Shown: positions 1 through 9,608 of the stretch, in pieces
How the letters are laid out: each line of letters opens with the position of its first letter
Numbering within the stretch: position 1 is the first letter of the stretch
Notes under the pieces: model-generated
What the model was told of the DNA's origin: nothing
The model's database searches: none
Seen by the model: only the letters and a program-made list of their open reading frames with translations
Translations under genes and position numbers: made by a program
NCBI GenBank assembly: GCA_016719855.1
Contig: JADJYH010000005.1
Coordinates: 1 to 64,000 of the forward strand
DNA length: 64,000 bases
Direction: 5' to 3'
Origin: Saprospiraceae bacterium
GTDB lineage: Bacteria > Bacteroidota > Bacteroidia > Chitinophagales > Saprospiraceae

Positions 1-36
1 GGTGGAGATGGCCGTGGTATCGCTGACGACAATCAT
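1..36 (-). CDS. Start of a PIN-like toxin gene (DUF3368 type), cut by the window edge
   Basis: Only the first 12 codons are present on the minus strand, reading MIVVSDTTAIST. The opening MIVVSDT is typical of PIN-domain toxins of the DUF3368 group, where the first Asp is an active-site metal ligand of the ribonuclease fold. It follows a UPF0175-type antitoxin on the same strand, the usual partner order for this family. The call rests on 12 residues plus context, so it is an inference; the rest of the gene lies outside the window. Confidence 0.5.
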   Translation of the reverse strand, partial: MIVVSDTTAIST

Positions 37-312
37 TGGGGCTTGCGGGGAATTTTTTGTTGAATCTGTTGATGGCTTTAACGTCGCGCTGGGCATCTGC
101 TTCGTCGTAGTTGATGGCGATTTTCGAAGCCCAAGTTCGTGCAGGAAAGCAACACGGCATGCCCGCAAAACGGGCGGCTTTGCCGGAAGATAACTGGAAT
201 TCTTGTAGAAGATAATGGCCAGCTCCAATTTGATGGATTGTTCTGACAGCCCGATGGATTGCAGGACATCTGGAGGGATAACCAAGGGCCTGTTTTCAGC
301 TATTGCGGTCAT
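37..312 (-). CDS. UPF0175 family antitoxin, frameshifted
   Basis: Small protein of about 90 residues starting MTAIAENRPLVIPPDVL. Read across three one-base slips it shows the UPF0175 layout: an N-terminal strand, LGLSEQSIKLELAIIFY, then SYLPAK-AARFAGM, RVAFLHELGLRK and INYDEADAQRD. These match the family's helix-turn-helix-like core and its terminal NYDEE-type motif. UPF0175 proteins are antitoxins that neutralise and autoregulate a neighbouring PIN-type toxin, and a toxin start overlaps or directly follows here. The slips (near positions 180, 165 and 122 on the + strand) sit where restoring one base restores the family sequence, so they look like read errors. The exact 3' end is uncertain. 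Confidence 0.65.
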
Positions 313-357
313 GGCTTTTTTTTACAAAAGTAACTCAATTGCCGCATATACCCAACC

Positions 358-483
358 ATGTGGGTGAATTCCCACTTCGCCGCCATCATCGAGAACATCG
401 AGGCGCAGAAGGTGGTGCTGCGAGCGGCGCTGGCGGAGAGCGAGGCGCTGTTTGGGGGGTTGTTGCAGCGGGTGTTTGGGTGA
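358..483 (+). pseudogene. hsdS: C-terminal remnant of a type I restriction specificity subunit (HsdS)
   Basis: A 41-residue frame, with IIENIEAQKVVLRAALAES and ALFGGLLQRVFG then stop, has the signature of the last coiled-coil helix and tail of HsdS subunits (I..IE..K..L..AL.ES..LF..LLQ..F). No target-recognition domains are present upstream; the preceding DNA encodes the antitoxin on the other strand. It is therefore an orphan 3' end. A HsdR-like gene lies 4.6 kb downstream on the same strand, with no HsdM in between, so this may be the residue of a rearranged type I restriction-modification locus. Confidence 0.6.
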
Positions 484-953
484 GGGTGTTTGCCCTTAGC
501 CCCTTTTAGCATTGATTATTGAGTGAGGTTGTCCTGATCGGGACGGCATCTTTGTAGAAATGTCCAACCACAGGCTAACTGTTCCATCGGAACGGTATCC
601 ATCGGCAGATACCGTTCCGATGGAACGGAGACCCAGGCTAATTTAATCAATGCTACAAAGATGCCGTCCTGATGGGACGATTTTTCTCGATTAACGCCGT
701 CCTTTGGGCTGTTTAAAGTGCCAGTAGAATTAAGTTGATGACATTGCCTTTTCAGATTCAGGGGCAGTGCGCCCAAAATGTCACGGTTTTTGCCAGCTAA
801 TGAATTGAAAGCCCCAATAACGAGGCAGCCCCGGCCTTTGTGTTTCCCTTTCCAACTTGTCATTCCGGTAGCTTCCCACTGCGCTCTTGCCGCATCCCGC
901 TGGATACAGGAAGGGGATGGCATCGCATGGTTTCACTTCTTTAAACGCAACCA
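484..953. other. Non-coding stretch between HsdS remnant and lipase gene
   Basis: Apart from the inverted repeat at 531-679, no coding frame with a recognisable product is visible on either strand. The minus-strand frame that spans most of it includes both arms of the repeat and has no family resemblance. The last 200 bases may hold the promoter of the gene starting at 954, but no clear TAnnTTTG motif was found. Confidence 0.5.
531..679. repeat. Imperfect inverted repeat with an inner perfect hairpin
   Basis: Outer arms 531-557 and 652-679 share gtcctgatsggacgg and catctttgtag in opposite orientation. Inside them lies a tight hairpin: gttccatcggaacggtat at about 582-599 pairs with its exact complement at about 608-625 around a short loop. 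The nested layout resembles palindromic intergenic repeats (REP/BIME-like) that occur in many copies in Bacteroidota genomes. Copy number outside the window cannot be judged. Confidence 0.6.
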
Positions 954-2959
954 ATGAAAAAGAAATCTATCCTCGCTTGCACTATTCCTGTGCATCTCCC
1001 AACCTTGTTTTCAGCCAAGCCGACTTGGTGGTTTCCACTGCCAGTTTTTCGCTCCAACAGCATCGCCCGGGCGATATTTTTCAGGTGCAGGCCACGGTGA
1101 AGAACGTGAGCAATTCGACGGCGGCGGCCAATTTCATGTATGTCTATTTCACGCAAGACCTGACGGTGTCAGATGCGGAAATCGTAAGCCGGGTTTCCAT
1201 TCAGGAACTGGGGCCGGGCCAGAGCCAGGGAGGTGGATTTCCGGTATCCGGTGTCGCCGTTGTTGTTCGCTGGCAACTACCATGTGGCCTTTATGGTTGA
1301 CCCCCTGGGGCAAATACCAGAGTCGAACGAAAACAACGCCTTCTGCGTAAAAAGCGGCAATAACTGCCTGACCTTCAACCTCACCAACTCAGTGGTGGCT
1401 TCGCAAAAATTTGCGTACCCGGTGCTGTTCGTGCATGGTTGGACGGGCAATAGCCATACCTGGGACGAATTCAGCGTGGAGGCAGAGTTCCGTTATGGCT
1501 GGTCGTTTGGCGGTCGCCTTGACCATATTGCCTCAACCCTGATGGCAACCAGTACATCGTCGGATGGTATCATCAAACTCTTCGTTACGCAGCCAATTTG
1601 AGCAAAGGGGATTATTACGATGAATTTTGATGGGAACAAATGGTGCGCTGTTCGTCAGCGATGATGGCATCCTATTCAACGATGATTTGAGCAATCAAGC
1701 GGCAGCTGTAAAGCAGGGCTGGGCGGTGAGCGACGCAGTGAAAAAGATATTGGCGAAAACGGGTGCGAGACGGTCATTTTTGGTAGGCCACAGCATGGGC
1801 GGCCTTGCCTCCGTGAGTACCTGCAAAACCCCGAGAATTGGCAGGCTGACGGTGGCGCACCATGTGGCCAAGTTGCTTGACGATTGGTACGTTTTCGAAT
1901 GGGGAGTAATATCAACCTTGCGGGCCTATCGGGCTTAATAGGTCTTGACGAACATTCAGAAGCTGTACGAGACTTGCGTTACGAATCCATCATTTTTATG
2001 GGCAATATTTGATGTGGCTACGAGGATAATTTTTCTATTTTCTACAACAACGACGTGGATTGCAACGGTGCGGTGGGCGGTTTGATTACAGGGTTGAATG
2101 AAAAACCGCACCGTCGGACATCAATTATGCCTGCATCGTTGGGGTGGGCAACAACTTTCCGGGGATTTGATGGGGATGGCATCGTGGCAGATGAAAGGGC
2201 AGATTTGAACAATTACCTTTTTGCGCAGCCACCACTTGGCCAACTTGATGCAGAGCGGTTTGATGTCACCACTGCACATACCGACATGCACAAAGAAAAC
2301 CCAAACGCCATGGTGAGGGGTTTGGACGAAGCAGATGACTACGAACTGGCTTACCCGATTCCGTTCAACTACTTCAACTATGGTTGGAGCACCGAGCAGG
2401 CACCCAACAGTCCTTACGCGAAGAAGATTGGGACGATTATCGATTGAACATCCCGACCAATGGCCAGCTGGAAGTGAACCTGTACGACATCCCCGTGAAG
2501 GATTTCGGCCTGTTCTTGCTGAAGAGCAACTATGACCCGCTGAAGGAAGTGGTTTCGAAGGCAAGAGCAAGCCATCAGCCTTTCCAAACAAGTCGCCGCA
2601 CCTACTACCTTCGAAGCTGCGGTATCCTGACGCCGAACAGTTGGAACATCCGTCTTGGAGTGGTGGAAGTTCACGCCATCCAGCCCGTCGGCGGTGGAGG
2701 ATGTCGTGGCGGCCAATGGGCTGTCCCTGTTCCCTAATCCGACCACCGGGGATTTTGAAGTCCAATGGAGCAGCCTCGAACTTGGCGAGTATGAAATAGC
2801 CGTCCTGAACAGCATGGGGCAAGTGGTGCGGCGGTCTGTCCATCAAAACAGGGGAATTGGGAGCGTTTTCCGTCAGCCTCGACGGATTGCCGAGCGGCGC
2901 TTATTTCGTGCAATTGAATCGGTGATGGAGCTGAGATGGGGAAGGTGGTGAAGGAGTGA
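954..2959 (+). CDS. Secreted CARDB-alpha/beta hydrolase (lipase/PGAP1-like) with T9SS tail, frameshifted
   Basis: Starts at MKKKSILACTIP, a short signal-peptide-like leader. Across several one-base slips the product shows, in order, a CARDB-type adhesion domain (LQQHRPGDIFQVQATVKN, about residues 20-125), an alpha/beta hydrolase with the entry motif VLFVHGWTGNSHTWDEF (about 1420-1480) and the nucleophile elbow LVGHSMGGLAS (about 1790-1812), and a C-terminal type IX sorting domain (LSLFPNPTTGDFEVQW to GAYFVQLN, ending KVVKE). About 665 residues in all. The enzyme probably cleaves an ester at the cell surface or outside; the substrate cannot be read from sequence. At least five frame changes break the reading, each explainable as a one-base error. 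Family and export route are well supported; the exact start is less sure. Confidence 0.75.
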
Positions 2960-2987
2960 GGATAGTAATAAGGTAAATCTTTTCAAG

Positions 2988-3782
2988 ATGAAATCCTTTG
3001 ATAGCTTTGCCGACCCAAGGCATCAATTTGCTTTTGCATCAACGAACCAGTGTGGAAAGTTGCCCTTCAAGATAGAGCCTGACAACCTGAAAGATACCAT
3101 TGTTGAGTTCCACTATCAAAGTGAGGTGCCGCATGAAGTATTGCCGGGATTGGTTTTTGAGCTTTTGAAGGGCAGTTTCAAGATTGTCCCCCGGCCCACT
3201 TCTCCTTGGCAGCTTGACCCTGCCAACTTCCTAAAACTGGAGACACAAGACGGGATGCTTCTGACGGATGATTTGGCCAAAATCCATCTAAGGAAAGAAT
3301 CCATTATTTTCAATACCGTTGGCAGCTATCCGGGTTGGGAGCAGTATTCTAATTGCATTTTCGACACGATGACCCGCCTTTACAATGCAGGATTTGTACA
3401 GAAAGTGCTGCGGATTGGCGTTCGGTACATCAGCGAGTTCGCAGGTCAAAGCATTTTCGACGTAATGAAAGGCAACCCGCAAATAGCGCTGCCTGGCACG
3501 ACAAGTAAGAACACGACTCTATCGAACCGAAATGAACCATAATGGCTGTGAGGTTAGGTTTTTAGTGTAGCGGACAAAGTGCCCGGCATGGCGGTGCATC
3601 GGTGATTCGTATTTTCGCTTGTGGACATCATCACCTACAAGATATTTCCGAAAAAATCACCGATTACGGCGATGGATGGGCTTAAATCAGAAACCGAGCT
3701 GCTGCATGAGGTAGAGAAAGCGTTCTTTTTCAACGTCTTGAAGCCTGAATATCTTGCTACTCTTAACCCTCAGTATCAATGA
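2988..3782 (+). CDS. TIGR04255 family protein, frameshifted
   Basis: About 264 residues. The N-terminal half is clean (KIEPDNLKDTIVEFHYQS, LRKESIIFNTVGSYPGW) with the family landmark VLRIGVRYISEF near residue 148. After a break at about 3500-3690 the C-terminus resumes as ETELLHEVEKAFFFNVLKPEY and LATLNPQYQ, matching the usual end of TIGR04255 proteins. The family is sporadically distributed, of unknown biochemical function, and is often found in accessory regions. It stands between restriction-system parts and overlaps the next coding stretch, suggesting a transcriptional unit with it. Confidence 0.7.
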
Positions 3783-4365
3783 CCTGTACCGTATGCAAGC
3801 TACTACCTGCGATTATACGCCCACCTACTTCCAGCCTGTAACGGAAGTATCTCACATCAACCCCACGAAGGGGCACAGAAGTGGGGAAGGCCTTGACGCA
3901 ATTGGGTTGTATAAAGAATGGGCAAAACGCCCTCTTCGGACGTGGTGTTAGAGCGTTTTATGCAGCACTTGGCGAAGCAGCTTTTGAGGTTGTCGAAATT
4001 CTTCGAGCAGAAGCTGCCGACCCAGCTTGCTAATTTCCAAGGGCATTGACTTGAACTTGGTCAGGGAAGTCCACCTATTTCATTGCGCAATTCTGCCTGT
4101 TGACCAATCCACAACCTGCCTCACTGTTGACTTTACGGCAGATACCTCTGGTGCTGACGTTGCGGTATGCTGATGGCAAGGACGCCTATTTTGAACTGTA
4201 TTTTGAGCCAAATGCTGTGGAGCCGGTTCAAAGCGTTGTACTTATTTCCGAGAACGTTAAATGTGTCTCGCCTACAATGGAGCGCGTCTGACCAAGGGCT
4301 TTCCGCTTTCATGCAGGCAATGTCGCCAATCAGCATCCAAATCCCAGCTTAATACCTGAACACAG
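3783..4365 (+). CDS. Unrecognised protein, heavily frameshifted
   Basis: Coding character is visible in pieces that change frame: GKALTQLGCIKNGQNALFG, then VRAFYAALGEAAFEVVEIL (about 3860-4010), FHCAILPVDQSTTCLTVDF in another frame (about 4080-4140), and YADGKDAYFELYFEPN with SVVLISENVK (about 4165-4260). A possible start overlaps the stop of the TIGR04255 gene. The pieces could form one protein of roughly 190 residues. No family was recognised. Position directly behind TIGR04255 suggests the two work together, but this is inference. Confidence 0.35.
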
Positions 4366-4368
4366 CGA

Positions 4369-5010
4369 ATGGAATACCCTCCACATTTGCTCCCTAAACC
4401 CAATTTCATCATAATGTCATATGGGGCATGGATGGATTCCTGCTACTTTCAACATCATACCAAAGATAAGGACCTGAAGGATCCAGAGACTGACCTGCTA
4501 AAACTGGACTACATCGTTATCAACACTGACCACCTGCGTGATTTTTCTACTAATCTCATCGGCACCTTTCAGCCACAGGACTGCTATTGGAAGTTGAGAA
4601 ATGACGGAATGGATGGATATTTTGGGGAAGCATGGGAAGAGGGCGAGCTGGTTAAATTCCCCAGTTCCAATGATTGTGAACTCCACGAGGAAAGAGGTGC
4701 TTTTTACTTGCCGATTGGCAAATGTGCTGGCAGCAGGGTCAATGCGTCAGGTACAGAACCATTATTGTGATTTGCGATGTGCTTCATACGCCAATTCGTT
4801 GCAATTACTGGCATTTTTCGCTTCGTTGGAAGGATGAAAACGGAGCTTACTTCAACGACCTTAAACCGAAGGCCATCAGAAACTTTTTTAGGTCTTGGGT
4901 GAGGAAGTTTATTCAGGACAATGCCCAGTTTGAAATACCTGTTTATCAGTCCGTACCCATTGAAAGGTATCAAAAAATATTGATGCTTGCTGTGGCTACT
5001 TGCTCTCTGA
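4369..5010 (+). CDS. Unrecognised protein, frameshifted
   Basis: Two overlapping frames look like one product of about 210 residues. The first carries MSYGAWMDSCYFQHHT, LLKLDYIVINTDHLRDFST and GYFGEAWEEGELVKFPSS. The second continues with RCNYWHFSLRWKDENGAYF, KAIRNFFRSWVRKFIQ and FEIPVYQSVPIERYQ. The switch is near 4730-4770. The protein is rich in aromatic residues, acidic in the first part and basic in the second. No family was recognised. It is the third gene of a same-strand run ending at HsdR; it could also be the C-terminal part of the preceding gene. Confidence 0.4.
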
Positions 5011-5094
5011 CGCTCGTCAGTGATACATCATTGTCAACAAATTGTAACTTCGTTTCCAGAACCAATTCCCAATTCCATAAGACGCCCATTCTAC

Positions 5095-8000
5095 ATGAAA
5101 AACTCCAATTTCACCTTCCTCTACGCCCGTTGGCCGGAGATATACGAAGCGGCCACGGAGGCCGAGCAACAGGTCTTCACCAAGTCCGTCACCGCAAGCA
5201 TGTACTGCCGACAGGCGATGGAACTCGTGGTCAACTGGCTCCATGAATTTGATGCGGAGTACACCGTGCCCTACCAGAACACCATCGCCGCCAAGCTGGG
5301 CCGACTGCTTTGTGTGCAGGACTTGGAAGCCCTCGATGGTAGGGAGTTGGGGCCATCCCGCAAGGTGGGCAACAACGCCACGCACAGCCTGCCCATCACT
5401 TCCAACGAGGCATTGGCGAGCCTGAAATTCCTCTTCCACTTGCCGTACATCGCCCGCACCTACACGGACGACCCCTGGCCCAAGGATTTTGACGAAAACC
5501 ACATCCCCAAGGACGATCCCGTGAAGGTGGCCCTTCGGGAAATCGCCCGGCTGGAGGAGGCCCAAAAACAGCAACAGGAGCTTATCGCTTCGCAGCTTAA
5601 ACAGTTGGAGGCCAGTACTGCCGAACAGGCCGCACATGCTGCCATGCAGTCGGAACTGGCAGTCATCAAGGACAAGAACAAGCACATCCCCGTGCCGGAA
5701 GCGGGCATTTCGGAGGCCGAAACCCGACGCCTCTACATTGACGCCGACCTGAAAGCCATGGGCTGGGAACTCGACGATGCCCGCTCCACGGAGTACGAAC
5801 TGGGCAACCTGCCCCGCCACATCAACCCAACCGGAAAGGCCTACGTGGACAACGTGCATTGGGGCGACGACGGCCCGCCGCTCGCCATCGCGGAAGCCAA
5901 AAAGACCTGCCGCAGCGCCGCCGAGGGCAAAGCGCAGGCAGTGGTCTATGCCGACTGCGTTGAGCAACTGCACGGCAGGCGGCCCATCATTTTCTACACC
6001 AACGGCTTCGAGACCTGGCTTTGGGACGACCAGTTTTACCCGCCCCGGCAAGTGCATGGTTTTTTGAAAGCCGAACTGCAACTGCTGATTGACCGTCGCA
6101 GCACCCGAAAGGATTTGCGGAAGTACACGCCCGACCCCGCCATCGCTGGGCGCTACTATCAAAAGGAGGCCATCCAGCGCATCGCCGAGACCTTCGTGGC
6201 CAACGACGGGCAGTTGGGCATCACGGGCAAGCGCCGCAAGGCATTGGTGGTGATGGCCACCGGCACGGGCAAGACCCGCATGGCCGTTGCCCTCGTGGAC
6301 ATTTTGATGAAGGCAAACTGGGCCAAGCGGGTGCTCTTCCTTGCCGACCGAAATGCACTGGTGACGCAAGCGAAGCGGGCATTTGGCAACCTGCTCACCA
6401 ACCTCACGGCCATTGACCTGACCAAGGAGCGGGAAGACACGACCACAAGGCTCGTTTTTTCCACCTACCCCACCATCATGAACTGCATCGTGCCGCCCGC
6501 AATCCCGACGGGGTGGTGTACGGCGTTGGGCATTTCGACCTCATCATCGTGGACGAGGCGCACCGCTCCATCTATGAAAAATACGAGGACATCTTTCACT
6601 ACTTCGACGCGCTCATCGTCGGCCTCACCGCCACGCCAAAGGACGAAACGCACCACGACACCTACCAGGCTTTTGAGTGCGAGCAAGGCAACCCGACCTA
6701 CTACTACGAACTGAACCAAGCCGTGGGCGATGGTTTTTTGGTCCCACCAAAAAAGCTGGAAACGGGCACGAAGTTCCTGCGCCGGGGCATCAAGTACAGT
6801 GAGCTGTCGGAGGCCGAACAGCAGGAGTACGAGTCCGCCTTTGGCCCGCATGGGCGAGGAGGTGCCCGATGAAATCGGCGCGGCCATCAACCCTGGCTGT
6901 TCAATAAGGATACGGTCATCAAGGTGCTCGATGCGCTCGTCGCACGGCCACCGGGTGGAGTCTGGCGACAAAATCGGGAAGACCATCATCTTCGCCAACA
7001 GCCAAGACCATGCGGAGTTCATCGAAAAAGTATTCAACGAGCAATACCCGGAGCACAGGGGCATTCGTGCGCACCATTTCCTACAAGGACCAAAAGTTTG
7101 CCCAAGACCTGATTGACAAGTTCAAGATAGCCGACCGCTACCCGCAAATCGCCATCTCGGTGGACATGCTCGACACGGGCATTGACGTGCCGGAAATCGT
7201 GAACCTGGTGCTGTTCAAGCCTGTCTATTCCAAGTCGAAGTTTTGGCAAATGCTGGGGCGGGGCACCCGGCTGCGGGAGGATTTGTTCGGCCCCGGCGAG
7301 CACAAGCAGGACTTTTATGTGTTCGACTGCTGCGGCAATTTTGAGTTCTTCGACATGAACCCGATGGGGGTCATGGGCAATGCGTTGAAGAGCATCTCGC
7401 ACCGGATTTTCGAGTTGCGCATCCTGTTGGCCGAGGCACTTCGGGAGCCGCAATACCAGGACGAATCCTTTCAAGACTACCGCAATCTGCTGCTCGACCT
7501 GTCGCACGGGTCGGTGCAGGCGTTGTATGAAAAAAGGGACTTGTTTCGGGTGAAAATGCGGTTGGCCACCATCGAGAAGTTCCTCCAGCGGGAAAGCTGG
7601 GAGGCCCTCAGCATGACCAAGGTGCAGGAGCTTTCGGAGCGCATCGGCCCGCTCATCCAGCTCGACGACGAGGACGAAAAGGCCAAGCTGTTCGATGCCC
7701 TGTTGTTCAAGATGCAGTTGGCGCTCTGCACGGGTGACCCCAGTTTCGAGGCAGGCAAAACCAATATCGTCAGTCGGGCGAAAAGCCTGGCCACCAAGGC
7801 CAACGTGCCGGTGGTGCGACAAAAGCTCGACCTCATCAATCGCATCCAGACGGACGGATTCTGGAAGGAAATCACGCTGCCGGGGTTGGAGCATATTCGC
7901 ACCGAGCTGCGGGAACTGATGAAGCTGCTGGTGTCCGAGGGCAAAGACCCGGTATTCACCAATTTTGAGGACGAACTGGTGAGCGTCCATGAACCGCTGG

Positions 8001-8492
8001 ACGTGCTGATGCCGTCTGCCCCTGCCAATTATCTGGAGCGGGTAAAAAGCATTCATCCGCAACAATCGGGAGTACATGGTCATCCAAAAGCTGCGCAACA
8101 ACCAACCCATCACGGCGCAGGAGTTGAGTCAGTTAGAGTCCCTGCTTTTCGACGGCAGCGAGCGAGGCACGAAAGCCGATTTCGTGAAGGCCACGGGCAG
8201 CAACCAGCCATTGGGGCAGTTCATCCGCAGCATCCTCGGCCTCGACCGAGCGCTGCGCTCGCCGCATTTTCCACCTTCCTGGAAAAGGGCAAGCTGAGTG
8301 CCGACCAGCAAAAGTTCCTCGAAATCATCATCAACAATTTCGAGGTGAACGGCGTCCTAGACCCGAAGCAGTTATACGAGGCACCTTACACCGACATCAA
8401 CACGGAAGGGTTGGATGGACTGTTCAATGACTCGGACAGCTCGAACATCGTTTCGATTATCAGGGGTGAATGGGACGGCGATGGCGGGGTGA
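5095..8492 (+). CDS. hsdR: Type I restriction endonuclease subunit R (HsdR) with N-terminal DUF4145, frameshifted
   Basis: About 1,130 residues from MKNSNFTFLYARWPEIY. Order of parts: DUF4145-like helical domain (residues about 10-130, with ALDGRELGPSRKVGNNATH), a Gln/Glu-rich coiled coil (about 150-200), the HsdR N-terminal PD-(D/E)XK nuclease ending LAIAEAKKTC (about 265-270), helicase motor with Walker A MATGTGKTRMAV (about 6250), DEAH box IIVDEAHRSIYEKY (about 6545), motif DMLDTGIDVPEIVNL (about 7165) and QMLGRGTRLREDLF (about 7250), then the EcoEI-type C-terminal region ending SDSSNIVSII. HsdR translocates DNA and cuts it when bound by HsdM/HsdS. Breaks near 6490, 6855, 7020, 8065 and 8265 each need about one base. 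No hsdM is visible. The gene may extend to 8554 in the current frame; family ends favour about 8492. Confidence 0.85.
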
Positions 8493-8693
8493 GGGGATAT
8501 TTGCCAATACCCAATGCATGCAGCAGTGGTTGGCAAATTTGTGGGGGCAATTGATTGTGTTAAAATGCGCTTTGGCTGCAAATGGAGGGATGAACCACTC
8601 CACAGCTTAACCTTTGCGCCCAAATTATCCATGCCTTCCGTCTCGTTCCTACCGGACACCACCCCACCCAATTTCCAACCATCCAAACCCTCA

Positions 8694-8772
8694 TCACCCA
8701 CGAAACCGACTCGGCGCCGCCCCAAACTCCTGCGAGAAAGTCCTTGTAAAATACGCCGGGTCGGCAAACCCC
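8694..8772 (-). pseudogene. Truncated copy of an AraC-type regulator tail
   Basis: On the minus strand this reads GFADPAYFTRTFSQEFG, AAPSRFRG and stop, nearly identical to the last 25 codons of the hybrid two-component gene ending at 11689. Nothing recognisable as the rest of that gene lies upstream of it. At DNA level the two segments match over about 75 bases with only a handful of differences and lie in the same orientation 3.0 kb apart. This is either a remnant of a second regulator or a duplicated gene end made by insertion of the DNA between the copies. Confidence 0.75.
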
Positions 8773-9263
8773 GCTGCTTCAAGTCTCTGGCTTGAACCCA
8801 ATATTTAGCACGTCTTTGACGTACCTAACCCGCTTGGAAATCTGAACTCGCCCGCCTTCAGCAGGGGCTGATAATCGGTTTACGTCACTTCCGATTGTTA
8901 TCAGAATGCACCGACAAACAGCTTTTGAGAACACCCTGTGCCAGCAAGAACATGCAAAAGCAGGTTCCTGATTAGCAGTCTTTACGCTGATATTGCAATG
9001 TATGGCAAAAGCAAGCGAGGAAGGCAAGGGTAATCAGGTGCTTCATCAGGTTTAGTATTTTCGAACAATGATAGGGAAAAGCTACGGGAAGGTGGGTGTT
9101 ATGTTTCAAAAATCAATGACGAAGGCGAGCTCCGCTGAAAAGTGCGATGAGTGGAGGAGGTCGAGGTGGTGGTTGGTGGCTGATGCGATGAGTGGCATGG
9201 TGAAAGATGGTCGGTTCGACAATGGCAACCCTGCCCCGGTTTCCTGAAAACAATCAAGCCAAA
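8773..9263. other. Stretch without a recognised gene
   Basis: No coding frame with family resemblance was found. A minus-strand frame at 8779-9027 (82 codons) shows no recognisable features. A 30-codon minus-strand frame beginning MPLIASATNHHLDLLH ends near 9108 behind the small gene at 9264; it could be an artefact or a frameshifted small gene of that operon. Confidence 0.4.
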
Positions 9264-9608
9264 TCAAGCAGCCACAGCCTCGATATTTTCCTGAACTTCC
9301 CGGTTCAGCGCCCTGAGTTGTTGAAGGATTTCCGAAGGCGGGTTGCCAGCCAGCGCCGCCGAGATGAGCCGCTCGGCTTCCCGGATTTTGCCGCAATTAA
9401 AGGCGAGTTGCGCAGCGCTCCTGAACAGAACGGAACGGGTAGGTTCGGCTTCGAATTTATGAAAGAGCAGCCACGCAGCCTCTTTTTCTTTTTCAAAAGC
9501 GGCTTTGGTCAACTCGATATAACGGTTGTATTCGCCCGCTCTTTGGGCAGCGAAGGCTTCGCCGGCAGTTGCCATGGCTTGGCGATGAAGTTGTTGCGAG
9601 GTACTCAT
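9264..9608 (-). CDS. Small TPR-like helical protein, second gene of a two-gene module
   Basis: A clean 114-residue frame, almost entirely helical, with a tetratricopeptide-like pair: AQRAGEYNRYIELTKAAF and LFRSAAQLAFNCGKIREAE with LISAALAGNPPSEILQQL. The segment EPTRSVLFRSAAQLAFN is, from memory, shared with small proteins found beside homologues of the upstream gene in cyanobacteria and other bacteria. Its start ATG overlaps the stop of the upstream gene (ATGA type), indicating translational coupling. A partner or adaptor role is inferred from coupling. Function unknown. Confidence 0.65.
   Translation of the reverse strand: MSTSQQLHRQAMATAGEAFAAQRAGEYNRYIELTKAAFEKEKEAAWLLFHKFEAEPTRSVLFRSAAQLAFNCGKIREAERLISAALAGNPPSEILQQLRALNREVQENIEAVAA

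Noticed and set aside
5017..6369. Open minus-strand frame of 450 codons
   Set aside because: It is an antisense shadow of hsdR: codon usage and protein composition (His/Val/Gly/Leu-rich, no domains) are those of a reverse complement of GC-rich coding DNA, and the plus strand has clear helicase motifs.
7034..8113. Minus-strand frame of 359 codons
   Set aside because: Antisense shadow of the hsdR C-terminal half; His/Gln/Leu-rich with no family resemblance.
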